This document shows, in pieces, positions 22,451 through 33,329 of a DNA stretch of 64,000 nucleotides (position 1 is the first letter of the stretch; each line of letters begins with the position of its first letter). A program made the translations under genes and the position numbers. The DNA is from Diphasiastrum complanatum (taxonomy: Eukaryota > Streptophyta > Lycopodiopsida > Lycopodiales > Lycopodiaceae). The notes beneath the pieces are model-generated. The model did not search any database. It had not been told where the DNA came from and was given only the letters and a program-made list of their open reading frames with translations. The DNA lies in contig CM055110.1 in NCBI GenBank assembly GCA_029204225.1, positions 19,574,410-19,638,409 of the forward strand, in the 5' to 3' direction.

Positions 22451-25400
22451 GAGCCACCACCGCTCTACCATGTGTTACTCAGTGTTGTCCCTTGCAACTG
22501 CGCAATTTCACCATAATGCTTTTTTAAACTGCGTATTCTGACTGCCTGAGCAGACTAGTCGCTAAAAGAAGACTCAAACGATTCTGAGAAGTTGGAAACC
22601 GTTGCAGGTTAGGTGCTGTTTAGGCGCACGGTACCAGCAGGGAAACAAAACAATGTGAACAAGGTTTTCGTATGACATCTCCAATCTTCGATCAATGAGA
22701 AGTTCAAACACCAGAATCGTGTACTTTAATCCGAAGTTCATTGAAGTTCAAACTATCTTCATAGCAACGTTAACGAAAGGGTGACGGTAAATTTGAACGT
22801 TCTTAGCAGCATTGTGAAACGAATATCTAGCCATTTCAAGATGTATCCGAACGGAAGGAGAGATGGACACGAACTGCCATTCTCAATGTCTTCCAAATAA
22901 CTTCTTACAAAATATAAGTAGGCGAGGCCAGAATAACTAATGAGATGCTCAAAGATGGGGTAGAGAAGAGTCGGGATAATATTGCAATTTGCACTCCAAA
23001 AATAATCTTCAACCTACGAGCGTTCACCGATTGCCTTCGAGGCGGAAGTTTCTAGATAGAGGACTCGTGAGACTTCAGCGGTCACCATGTGCGGAATGAA
23101 GAACTGGCTGGTGCAAGTATCTGGTTTTTTACAGTCGGGATTCGGCCGCTGACCGCAGGACGAGCCAGCGGCTTTGAAGCTGAGATCCTTGGAGCACGAG
23201 ACGATCCACACCATCATGCATGCCAATCTTTATAAGAGGAAACAAAGATCTACACAAGTCAGTAAGAACTGAATAATAACAGAAAACAGAGGGAGTGGCC
23301 TAAGCGTAGTGGCTAGTCGCTCGGAATTCCATGAATCCTAACTTCTAAGACTCGGAACTAGGCCCTAGGGGGATTTTACGAAGTACAGCCTCGGTGAAAT
23401 ATGTCCAATGTCTATAGATGAGATAACGTTGCGTGTAAAATCGAAGTGTACTGTCTCCCTCGTGAGCGTGCTGAATAAGCAGCCATTGGTGGATAGTCCT
23501 GAGGTCATTGTAGAACGTGGAACTAAAATTTTCAAGCTAAGGCTAAGCTGCTAAGGCTTCTAAGACGATAAAGAATCACAAGTCTATAGAATTAATTCCA
23601 CGACAAGCTGATTGTCAACACAAATGTAAGTAAATGCGGAAATTACATAAAATAGCTAGAATAAGCTTTGACGTATGTCTTACAGTTTACAACAAGCAGA
23701 GTTGTAAGGCTGAGAACAACTCGCTAAAAAGCAGAGACAACACTTGGAGTACATTAAACACTTAGATGATAAGAAAAAACTGCAACATCTTTCTTATGGA
23801 AGTAGCTTTGGATATGTATTATGAACAAAACTATGGCCAGGGTCGAAAATGAAGCTGAACGAAGTAGCTTTCGGATTGCGGAAAGGTTATTTCAGCGAGG
23901 AAAAGGTAATTAAGGCCATATCCCTCAGCGAGGAAGTGATTGCAGAGATAAGATGGAAAACGTTGAGGAAGATCAAAAGAAATGTACGATGGACGACACT
24001 AAAATATGTTCCTGTGACCTGCAAAAGTGCTCCATTCAATTGGAGACTGGAATATCATCCAGATTAACACAACTCGAACTCTCGAAGCATATTAACTAGG
24101 TATTTGGAAGCTTGGCTTGTCCTGACGTCGAGACAAAGAGTGAAATGTGATAGTGTCAGATCCTCATAAGATAATGTCACGGCTTGGCGCTTCTAGATCT
24201 GGCTTCATAGACTTGAGAGCCCAGACTCCAGCCTCCAGACTCAGAATCACATCACATGAATCAACTGGCAGGTGCTAGGTACAGAATCATCACCAAAGCT
24301 ACATAAACGATGGAACAGTCAAAGATGCTTTGGATTACACAAATAGACAACCTTCTTCAGTTCCAAATTCCAAGTTCCGCCTAAAAAAACCCATAACATA
24401 GGCAAGGCCCGCAATTAACCTATCTATCACATTGCACTTAACAAACTGTGTCGTTGCTGTACAATGTACAATCCTTTTTCTCTTGTTTTGATTGTACAAT
24501 CCTTTGACACAAAATTCAAATCTTTAATCTTGGACCTGCAGCCGAAAGTTGAAATCTTAATTGAAGAGTCAAGACCGAAGAGGTTGCCAAATCTCGGAAT
24601 CAGACGGGTAAAAGTTCAAACTGCCATAGACCAGTCACCAGCTCCTCTTAGTCCTTGCCTCGAACTTTGACTCCTACACATCGCGATCTGGAGGTGGTGG
24701 GCTGCAGCAGTGACAAAACTTGACTACCTGGTAAAAACTAGAAACAAGCAGTAAAACAAAAATCTCTAGTCATCACCACCCCTCCGTCACGATTCACAAT
24801 ATCCTTGGGCGCCATTTCCAGTAACCTGCTCCTGAGTCAGTCCTGACTCCGCAAGTGCCCACCATAACAATAAAGCAACAACGCAAAAACCGAAAACAGT
24901 AAAAAACAGTAGAGATGGATAGACTAAAACAGGGAGGCTGCTGCTGCTGCTGTCCTGCAGGGAGGCTGCTGCTGTGCTACTGCGAATGGCGAGTCGTAAA
25001 TGTGACAGGCTCATCAGCTGCGACAGTGAAACGTGTAGAATGGCAGGTACTAGTTAATGTTTTCCCGTTCTGTTATTGTCGCTGGCAAACTGGCAATGGC
25101 CAATATATTTTATCTCATATATATGTATATGAAATTTTGAAAGATTGCACAAATGAGCTATATATATTTATATATAAATATATATATAGAGAGAGTCAAG
25201 CCCAATGCCCAATGCCCATGACCCTCCTTTGTTCATAGGTTTGAACTTCGAAAGATTAACGTGCTTGTGTTTTTGTTTTCATTTGTTTTTGCTTTTATGA
25301 AGCTTTCTAGATATGGTGATGATTTGTTAAAAGGTGAGGTTAATGAATTCTTTTTTAGATGGAGTATTTGTTTTTTGCTCTTTTTAGCTTTGTCACCATT

Positions 25401-25790
25401 GCGGTAATCTACTCTTGATGATTTGCCAAAAGTTGAGTTGTTCGTCTTAGGTGAGCTTGAGCATTAAAAAGATTCTTTTTTTAAATTTTGATTTTTTTAA
25501 GATGCAATCTTTGTTTCTTCTAACTTTAGCCAATTAGAAGGGCTCTTGTGTAAGGAACCACTAAAGTTTGAATGCTTTGCTTTCAAGTAAAAGTGTGATT
25601 CAAAGATTTTCCAAATTGCCTTGTTAAACATACATTCAATTAGTTAAGGTCACATCAAGTAGACTCCCCTCTTTCTTACAAGGTGGACGCATGCCCATGT
25701 GGCAAAAAAAAAATGCCAACACAAGGTAAGTGCACTAGTACTACACAACTTGCAAGCGCAGATACTATCTTCCATGGTATGTTCACTTAT
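22451..25790. other. Intergenic stretch without a convincing gene
   Basis: The most gene-like part is a GC-rich frame on the minus strand, 23226-23014 (70 codons, six cysteines including CGQRPNPDCKKPDTC), with TTATAAAG just upstream of its ATG. I do not recognise it and it may be chance or an exon scrap. Further on there is a CTG-rich tract (24939-24975) and an AT microsatellite (about 25157-25192). Confidence 0.35.
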
Positions 25791-25807
25791 CCTCTATGAG
25801 TGGTGGG

Positions 25808-25924
25808 ACCATGTTTGTAGTGTAGGCATCCCAAAGAGAGCCACGACTTAGCTTCCCGGCTTTCAACACTGACTTCCAAACCCACTCGACATACAAGCAG
25901 CCAACTCGCCAACAAAGATCAAAC
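25808..25924 (-). repeat. 3' end fragment of an element B LTR
   Basis: Reading the minus strand, TTTGTTGGCGAGTTGGCTGC, GTGGGTTTGGA and GCTGGGAAGCTAAGT-like blocks match 3916-4031, ending in GCCTACACTACA. It stops exactly where gypsy RNase H sequence begins on the plus strand. Confidence 0.8.
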
Positions 25925-26292
25925 TTGTATCTGGTAAATAGACCATGCACAACCGGACGGATCACCTGATGGCTGTTGCTTCTCCAAGAGTTCAACTTTA
26001 AAATCATCGTTCGCAAAGGAAAACAACACTATCTAGCCGATTACCTCTCACGAATCCGAAATGTTCTTGAGAGTAGAGGGATTGATGGCGAACTTCCTAA
26101 TGCCATATTATTCAACATCGATGCCATCACTAAGTGGGCTGCCGATATAGTTGGATACCTTATGTCGAGACGTCCTTCCCTTGAGATGAGCAAAGTAGAA
26201 CGACGCAGGTTGATTATTAAATCTGTCCCTTTCACATTGATAGCAGGAAAACTTTATCGCATTTGTAATGACGGAATCATACGCCGTTGTAT
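25924..26292 (+). pseudogene. Ty3/gypsy RNase H end and integrase start
   Basis: Reads CTTGRITRWLLLLQEFNF, VRKGKQHYLADYLSRI, then a spacer and ERRRLIIKSVPFTLIAGKLY-RICNDGIIRRC. This is the join between RNase H and the integrase zinc-finger region of a gypsy polyprotein. No internal stop is seen over some 120 codons. It ends by running into a scrap of family A LTR, so most of the integrase is gone. Confidence 0.85.
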
Positions 26293-26377
26293 AAGATTGA
26301 TCATTAGCTCAAGCTTTCATCCTCTTAATTCACAAAATCACACAATAGTAAAATAGGTGCACGGAAAGGGTCCAACA
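26293..26377 (+). repeat. Internally deleted family A LTR scrap
   Basis: AAGATTGATCATTAGCTCAA and CTTTCATCCTCTTAATTCAC match the LTR interior (reverse of about 35040-35100). At about 26356 it jumps to GGTGCACGGAAAGGGTCCAA, the LTR's 3' end, so several hundred bases of LTR are deleted. Confidence 0.75.
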
Positions 26378-26879
26378 TTGATATTGATCTTGATAGATCG
26401 GTGCTACTTCTCCTAGTGGTATTGTTGTGGTCTCACTGAATTAGTAATGTGGATAAGACATGCTCGCTTGACTGCTAGTAGGTATTCATGGTGTGCTTTA
26501 ACCTGAAGATATTCTTCAGCAGTCAATCTTACCAATTGAGGACAAAGCGTAGACATTATAGGTGCTGGTTCTTGCTGTACAGTTGGCTTTTTTGGGCTTG
26601 AATTCTCTAGATTTGGCCTTTTAAGAATGGACATACCCAGATTTGGCACTGTGTTGGCGGTGATCTATTGCTTTGTGGAACAATCAGACTTTGGTTGAAC
26701 TTGCTCATTGAAGGACAATCATCACTTAATGTGTGTGGATTGGACAACACATGTGCATGTCGATCTACATATGCGAGATATCTCCTAGCTATCTATGGAT
26801 TTCGCACCAGAAAATCCAAGCATGGATGGATAACTTTTTAGATTTCCCATTCGATATTTTTATGTTTGTACAAGAGTTA

Positions 26880-28015
26880 TCTACTCTCGTCTTTTAGATA
26901 AGAACCATAGAATCGTCGAGTGCCCTAACAAACCACAAGGCAACTTTGTACCACTGTGCCAAGATTGTTGGTATGGACACCCATATCTCACGTGTCCAAT
27001 GAGAACGGAGAAACAAAGAGAGGTCTCTGTCCCTTTGCATTTGATGAGTGTGGTAGGAGAGCCCAAGGCATCGACGATGCCAGTATTCATCCAAACAAGA
27101 GCCCAAAAATGAAAAGATAAGGAGCCATCTAAGTCTGCTACCACTGGTCCTACTAGTGGATCATCTGGCTCCTTATACGTAGGAGAATACCCGAACCCCG
27201 CCGTTGAGCAAGATAACCTTAGACACATGAAGGAGTGGGTGAAAGAAGCCCAAGACCTAGACCAAGCTAAAGAGGCTGCCCGAGAGCAAGATCAACGTTA
27301 GCCCAAAGGCGCAAATGATCAATGGCCTACCACTTCCCCTCGCTCCCTAATAAATCTTAGGTTACTGCAATTCATCCGTGAAACCAAACAAAATGCGAAT
27401 GAGCATTCTAGTTTCGAAGTCCTTTTCCATAGCAAGGAAGAGGAGAAAGGCCACAATGTTGTCCTAGTTGATCTATTGAGAAGTGATGTCAAAATGCCTC
27501 TAGGCACCTTACTCAAAACGGATCCGACCCTCTAGGAATGATTGAAACTTAGACGGACCAAACAGCCAGAGACCAGAAGCACGCCCTACCAATTTGGTGC
27601 CAAATGAAGCAGTAGAGAGATCACAACCAATCCACCAAGTAGGAATAGGATGGGAAAAAGATGCTAAACATGTGACCATTTTGATCATGCATTGAGGGTT
27701 TCCAAAAGAATCGACCATAGTCGACAGAGGGTCAGGAGTGACCATCATTTCCTCCAAACTTTATCAAAAATGGGGTCTTACTCGCATGGTAAGTGCTCCT
27801 TTTATGATTCAACTAGCTAGCGTAAAACCATTAGGCATAGCCAACGAAGTGCATACCAAAGTAGTCGGAATTCGTATAGTGCTCGATTTTGTAGTCTTGG
27901 ACTTGCCTGATTTGTCCAAATCCTACAGTGTCCTACTAGATAGACCATGGCTCAGAACGTCCCAAGCTCTTCACGATGGGGGACATAATCGTATTGTGTT
28001 GTAGAATTGTGATTC
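26880..28015 (+). pseudogene. Ty3/gypsy gag zinc knuckle and protease
   Basis: Near 26950 the frame CQDCWYGHPYLTC fits the CX2CX3GHX4C zinc knuckle of gag. A linker with stops follows. At about 27715-28003 comes a retropepsin-type block: VDRGSGVTIISSKLYQKWGL, then FVVLDLPD and YSVLLDRPWLR. The active-site sequence is degenerate (D-R-G-S-G). The order gag then protease on the plus strand is consistent with one element. Confidence 0.8.
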
Positions 28016-28149
28016 TGTAGTTAAGATCAATCTTGATACCTGGATTACGAATTGCTTTTTTTTGTGATTCTGTCATGTACAAGACATATACTATAATTTC
28101 ATTGTTGATTGGTTATGTGCTATATATGCCCTCATTGTTTTTTTTTGCA

Positions 28150-29002
28150 TTGTGTCAGATATTCGCCATTTGCAAGGACATTATGAATGTTTCCAGATGT
28201 GCATTAAAAAAAACTATAATTGCTAGTGAGATGCAAGGCTTGCTTTTGCACCTACAAGAAGTTTGCAAGGGTACAAGGATCAGACGAGGTAAGAGTGTGG
28301 GTGCTAGTGCCGACATGGTTTTGCTAGATTTTTCTACGAATATAGTGCCATCGGGATTTTTTGGCAGTGTTCCATTCTGGAATACAGTTGAGAATGCTCT
28401 GTTTGAGACATCTCTCCGGTTCACATCAACTATTCTAGATGACACATGAGTGGTTTGCATTGTTGGAGTTGACCACATTCCACAGTTGACAAGATTTGTT
28501 AGAAAATGTGGACTGAGAGTGCTAAAACAAACTATTTTGCGTGGAATTGATAAGTTTGGCAGCACAACTACGTAGATTCAATTATGAAGCAATATAGAAT
28601 TTGTTGTTGTTTTACATTGAAAAAACTTAGAGTGTATTTCAAGTAACTTACTTTTTGTGCATTGTATTGGCAGGTGTATATGCTGGGTGTATATATTGTA
28701 TGTCATGTCGATGCGTCTCCCATAGTTCCAATGGGAGATTCTGATACAATCGATGCGTTGTGTTTTCAAGCACAACAGATCATTGGGTGCACCACTTCCC
28801 CATAGCGGAACATTTGCTTGATTCGGTGACATCGCGATCACTGCGAAGCGGGATGGAGAAGAGTCCACATCTTATTCGGTTTTTGGTGGAGCTATGTTGT
28901 AGGGTTTCTGGAGCGGTTGTGGATCCCTTCATTGGATGCGGCGGGTCATTGTATGCATGTGCCAGCACCGGTAGAGATTGTATTGTAGTGGATCCTCTCT
29001 AG
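28150..29002 (+). pseudogene. Broken spliced gene with N4/N6 amino-methyltransferase motifs
   Basis: A plausible exon opens after the acceptor TGCATTGTGTCAG (about 28160) and reads to 28449, then, past a stop, VVCIVGVDHIPQLTRFVRKC. A second acceptor (GTATTGGCAG) precedes 28674. The last frame, about 28760-29002, reads SGMEKSPHLIRFLVELC and VVDPFIGCGGSLYACASTG then RDCIVVD. In the beta-class N4/N6 DNA methyltransferases (PF01555 type) a motif X of the EKP..L...LI kind is followed directly by the S-adenosylmethionine-binding DPF.G.G motif I and an acidic strand end, which is what is seen. The catalytic DPPY/SPPY motif was not found. Stops and a frameshift mean it is broken. It lies between two gypsy fragments. 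The enzymatic identity is an inference from one block. Confidence 0.45.
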
Positions 29003-29009
29003 GGTAGCA

Positions 29010-29886
29010 GGGTTCTTCGGTCTCTTTGACCATGTTCAACTGTTGAGTAGCTGGTTGTGGATTTCACACTACTAAACCTTGGGTTCTGGGGGGAATGGGA
29101 GGTAATGCCAGTCTAGGCGGTGGTTGGGGTAAGGCACCTTGTCGCTGTGCCAACAGGGCGGGATTTGGCGCTGGTCACCCCAGACTACTTGATTGGTATC
29201 TTGATTGCTCATATTACAAATGTGGCAATACCAAGTAGGTCGTTCTAACCTCTATCTCAGTTGCGGCACTCATTTCCAGTGTGGTTGTCTTGATAGTGTG
29301 GACAGCAAGTGGATTCTCTCCTTGGATAGGCGTGGGTAGGTCTTGGTTGCATGCCTTTCAGCTTTTGATCGATAGTCATGGTAAGGTCGGTAGCGAGCTT
29401 TTTAGTCTGCTCGTTGCTCTATGTGTGCATCCTCTCTAAGGCATATATGATGGTATCGGTGCTATTGGATGTAGAGGCAGAAGCATCATTATGAAGCTTA
29501 TCCTTACGTTTGACTCTTCGTTCTTTTTTGCATCTTCGTTCCTGGTCAGAGTTATCAGAGCACTATCATTGACTCTCTTGATGGCATCGGCACAAGTTGC
29601 TTGAAAAGACACGTACTTGTCTCTTCACTTCATTTGCTGCCTGATTCCCTTGGGTAATCCTGCCATGAACCATGTCAGGACACTATGATCTAGGATGCTA
29701 TCAGGGTCGCATCCACCATGCAATCTCTTGATCCGTTCAACAAAATTGTGCAGGAATTCGTTTTTCTTATCCATACGAATTCGTCCAAGTTGTAGGAATG
29801 GATCGGAAAGGAAGCAGGTGATTTTAAATATGGTGATGAACTCAGCCTGTAAAATATTCTAGTCGTCTCATTTGTTTTGCTCAAGA
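29010..29886 (-). pseudogene. Ty3/gypsy gag, downstream half
   Basis: On the minus strand from 29886: ILQAEFITIFKITCFL, DEFLHNFVERIKRLHGG-like text, LTWFMAGLPKGIRQQM, then after a stop SFQATCADAIKRVNDSA, and near 29225 a CHIC-containing knuckle-like stretch. This is the C-terminal half of a gypsy gag. The upstream half is at 33.4-33.8 kb on the same strand, so 29.89-33.4 kb looks like an insertion into gag. Confidence 0.75.
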
Positions 29887-29889
29887 TTG

Positions 29890-31250
29890 TGTTGGATTAT
29901 TCTCCTTCCTACTAATCGACTAATCGGTTTTTAATCTTCATCCAACTGTTTATCCAGTTCTGCGGATTTTCTCGTGTTTTACATAGTCTGCAGAATTACA
30001 AGTGTTTTTACACAGTCTGTAAAAATACACGAAGTTTGACAACAGTGTAGCCCTTTTCGCATTTTTCGCCTGTCAGGAATTTCGAGTAAAAATGCAGTGT
30101 CACATTTTTTGCATTTTCAAAGTGCCCTAAAAATTAAGGAAATGACTTTATTGAAGACTTTCGTATTTTTCGCCCTTTGGGATTTTCTCTCACTTCGGCA
30201 TTTTCGCTTTTCCCTGATGGCAGTTTACGTTCATTTTTGCAGAGTGACAATTTCGCTCATTTATGCAGACAAACTGTTTATGGCGATTGACGCCACTTAT
30301 CAGCAATTAATTTTTGAGAAAGAACTGAATGAATGTCAGCAGGCTCCAGCCCACTGGCAATCACATTTGACGACCTAATTACTTAGTATAAATCAACAGT
30401 TCATACATCTCATTATCATGTTGTGAATTGTGAAGGAGTTGAGTGTTATTACATGACGCTTCTTACGCTCTTATCAAGCAGATCATTTACGACCAGAAAG
30501 TGTTGTAGTTAGACTGCCATACTACATGCTTCTGACCAAAAATCTTTTGGTAGTTTCATCTCAGCTAGCATAGATCTGGCACTTTCCACAATCGTACGAT
30601 TCTTGCGCTCAGCTACACCGTTAAGAGCAGGAGTATGAGCTTGCGTGAATTGTCTTTTGATCCCACATTGATCACAAAGATCATTGAAGTCGTTAGACTT
30701 ATACTCACCTCCACTATCTAATCTTAAAACTTTGATCTTCCTACATGTCTAATTTTTGACCAATGCTTTGAAGCTCTTGAAATTGTCAAATGCATCCGAT
30801 TTCAAGCTTTCAAGCTTGAACTTTCTTGAGCATTCTAGCTCAATCTTTAGAGTTTATTTTAGAGTTGCTATTGCGCTACTGCTTATTAATAGAGTTGCTT
30901 ATTTCAGACTTATTCTCAATTGCTCAAATATAGCTTAGAGTGCATGGTTTTGATCTGCTATTACTTGCGCTCATTTGCATCTGATTTGTTTTATTACTGA
31001 ATCAAACTAACTTCTTATTGTGTTCAATATGTGTTTGAATGTATGCATCTCTGTAATGTTTTTTAATCGATAGAAATTGTCTGAGAATTCAATGCTTTAT
31101 GTTTGGCTACGTAGCCACTTAGTTTCTAGCGATTTCACTAAAGATTGAATGTGATTTCCATCACTACTATTTTGTTCAATATTGATAGGCGTAGTCATGT
31201 ACTTGAAGTAGGAAAAGTTTTTGTTTTACTTTCCAAACCTATTTCCGAAA
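29890..31250 (+). repeat. Copia-type LTR of element E, carrying an antisense integrase piece
   Basis: Begins TGTTGGATTATTCTCC at the point where gag is broken, and the sequence runs up to a tRNA-iMet primer-binding site at 31251. A TATA-like TATAAAT lies near 30381. Between about 30510 and 30755 is a minus-strand piece of copia integrase. The canonical CA end before the primer site is not evident, so the right boundary rests on the primer site alone. Confidence 0.55.
30510..30755 (-). pseudogene. Antisense copia integrase piece
   Basis: On the minus strand: KVLRLDSGGEYKSNDF, DQCGIKRQFTQAHTPALNG, VAERKNRTIVESARSML, AEMKLPKDFWSEA. This is the second half of a copia integrase core, open over about 80 codons, embedded within the LTR-like sequence of a plus-strand element. 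Confidence 0.88.
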
Positions 31251-31262
31251 TGGTATCAGAGC
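31251..31262 (+). promoter_or_regulatory. Primer-binding site (tRNA-iMet) of element E
   Basis: TGGTATCAGAGC. The following 250 bases hold at least six further GATATCA/GGTATCA variants, as if the site had been repeated and eroded. Confidence 0.88.
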
Positions 31263-31584
31263 ATTCTAATCTGGTATCAAAATATTTCTAATCTCTTATC
31301 ATATTGATCCATCATAGTATCAGTGCTAGATCATGATATCAGAGTAGTTATTACTACTCCCTTTAGCTAAACTGTCACGGTATCAAACTTGTGATCTCTA
31401 TCAGGGCCTAATACTATCATGATATCAGAGCACATAGCTCTAATACTTGATATCTTTCGCGATATCAAATTGATATCATATTCTTCAGTTCATATCATCT
31501 TTTTCAGTATTAGAGAATTGATTTCCTATCGTTGGCATCACTACATCTTAGTGTCATCAATACAATCGACAGACTAAGCTCCAT

Positions 31585-32150
31585 ATGGATTCTCAAAGTA
31601 AAGCCAGTCTTATCGTAGACAAGTTGAATGGATCCAATTATCATTTATAGAAATTTAAGACGAAGACCTTGCTAATCGCCAACGAGTTGTGGGATGTTGT
31701 TACAGGTATCGAAGTGAAACCTAAAGACGACACAGAAGACTCAAAGTGGAAATCGAAGGATGGCAAAGCTTTCGTGCTTATCATCCTCAATATATCAGAT
31801 ACGCAGATTGGACACATAGCTGAAGCCAAAATTTTAAAAGAAGTTTGGGACATCCTAAGCTCATTATATGATGTGAGAGACATAACTACCAAGTTGCACC
31901 TACGAAGGAGATTCTTCGCACTCAAGATGTCAAATGGTGATTCTCTTCAGAGTCACATTAACCAGTTTAAGAATCTCTTGCAACGGATGGCCGCTGTCGG
32001 ATCAGTCATAGGCGATTATGACATTGTTTTCAAGCTTGTCTTCTACGTATGAGAACTGGGTGATGATCATCACGACACACTCAGATTTAACTCTTACCAG
32101 ATTTATGACTATGTTGCTGTAAGAAGATAATCGAAGAAGTCAATACACTT
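31585..32150 (+). pseudogene. Ty1/copia gag of element E
   Basis: From MDSQSKASLIVDKLNGSNYH (a stop follows) into an open frame 31669-32052 with LLIANELWDVVTGIE, EAKILKEVWDILSSLY, LHLRRRFFALKMSNGDSLQ and QFKNLLQRMAAVGSVI. This is the copia gag (UBN2-type) pattern. It ends in a stop and reading is lost before the zinc knuckle. It is a relative of the gag at 63.4-64 kb. Confidence 0.9.
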
Positions 32151-32214
32151 CGTCTACTTTCTCATCTTAGGCTCTATACGTCAACAAAGGCTCAAAACAA
32201 TAGAAGCAGAAAAG

Positions 32215-32290
32215 CTCCAAGAAGCAGAAACATAGTTGATAGCAAATGGATTTTCAAAGTCAAGTACAAAGCAGACGGAAGAAGAATCCG
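32215..32290 (+). pseudogene. Start of copia reverse transcriptase
   Basis: IVDSKWIFKVKYKADGRR is the conserved opening of copia reverse transcriptase. The whole protease-integrase region between gag and this point is missing, and the frame ends at a junction with P450 sequence of the opposite strand. Confidence 0.82.
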
Positions 32291-32482
32291 TCTATGTTGC
32301 GCCCACTTTTCACCCTTGGCAAGTACTAAGCCATCTCCCATCAAATCCCTGCTAGTGGGGGCAGCTGGCTGGTTAGGAAAATGCCTAAGTTTATTGCTCA
32401 AGATCTCCTTCATATGCTCAGAATCGCTAATGACCAATCTCACCTCAGGCCCAAACGTGTACATGAACAATTCTCCTATAAA
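32291..32482 (-). pseudogene. Cytochrome P450 exon fragment (CYP72-clan-like)
   Basis: Reading the minus strand from a possible acceptor (TTTATAG, about 32485): GELFMYTFGPEVRLVIS, DSEHMKEILSNKLRHF, LMGDGLVLAKGEKWAQHRR. The WxxxR helix-C signature is present (WAQHR), and the spacing fits the second exon of plant CYP72-clan enzymes. The exon is cut right after helix C where copia reverse transcriptase begins on the other strand. No other P450 exon was found in the window. Confidence 0.85.
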
Positions 32483-32529
32483 GAACTACTAAGCTTCTAG
32501 GGGATTGAGCAAAGCCAGCAAAGCCCAAA

Positions 32530-33290
32530 CAATTCCAGTTGTATTTTGTTCAGGTTCTAACCCGCTCTCAGACAAAACTAGCGATTGCTCAGGACTATGG
32601 GCTCACAAGGAAGGTATGGAGGTATATGGCTTTTGTGAAAACTGTACATAATATATATACGGTCAACAAATCAGGACCTTTGACGTGGACAAGGACGTCG
32701 CAAAATCTCTCACTTCACATTTTACGTAAAGTGGTTTTCTCTCACTTCACAAATTTTGGGAACTGGCTGGAACGTTCCTCGTTCAAAACAGACAACCTTC
32801 GGCATTTTACCTCTCCTTTTGAGGTTTTGCAAAAAAGACGAAGGTGCCTTTAGAAAGTTGAAGGTGCCCTCAAAAAGGCGAAGATGTCTTTAGTAGTTCG
32901 ACTTTCTCGCACTTTTTGGAAAGAGCAAAAAATGTCGAAGGTGCCCTTAAAAGTTGGCGGAGGTGTCTTTAGCAGTTTAACCCTTAAAAATAGAGGACCT
33001 TCTGGAATTTTCTCTCTCTTCGCATTTTTTGAGAAAATGCAAAAAAGGGACGAAGGTGTTGAAAATAGTTAAAGTGTTGAACTATGAACAAGCTGACTTT
33101 TTCAAAAAATAATTGAACGGAAGAAGTCGAAGGTAAGTGTTGCAATTTTCAGAAAGTGCGAAAAATCCGAACTACGACACTTAGTGTATTTCTGCAGACT
33201 GTTCAAAAAAATAATGTAAATCTGTAGACTTGTTCTAAATGCAAGTTTTGTGGAAGTCCTTGAAGATGGCCAAGTCTTCAATGACTTCAA
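32530..33290 (-). repeat. Probable inverted relative of the element E LTR
   Basis: Read on the minus strand, AGTCTGCAGAAATACACTAA, TTTTTCGCACTTT and repeated TTCGC/TTTTTGC blocks resemble 29985-30200 on the plus strand. The stretch contains internal near-repeats built on CGAAGGTG(C/T)C. Similarity is patchy, so this is tentative. Confidence 0.4.
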
Positions 33291-33329
33291 GTTATTAAAC
33301 TTAACATCTGAATTTAAAATTATGATGGG

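Noticed and set aside
23290-23360. GTGGCCTAAGCGTAGTGGCTAG, a tRNA box-A-like word (possible SINE)
   Set aside because: No box B (GGTTCRANNCC) at the right distance and no tail or target duplication.
23849-24067. 72-codon frame with IRWKTLRKIKRNVRW-type basic text
   Set aside because: Short, isolated, no recognisable family or splice context.
27500-29900. Bacterial contamination as source of the methyltransferase-like block
   Set aside because: Splice acceptors, AT-rich introns and flanking plant gypsy sequence argue for nuclear DNA.
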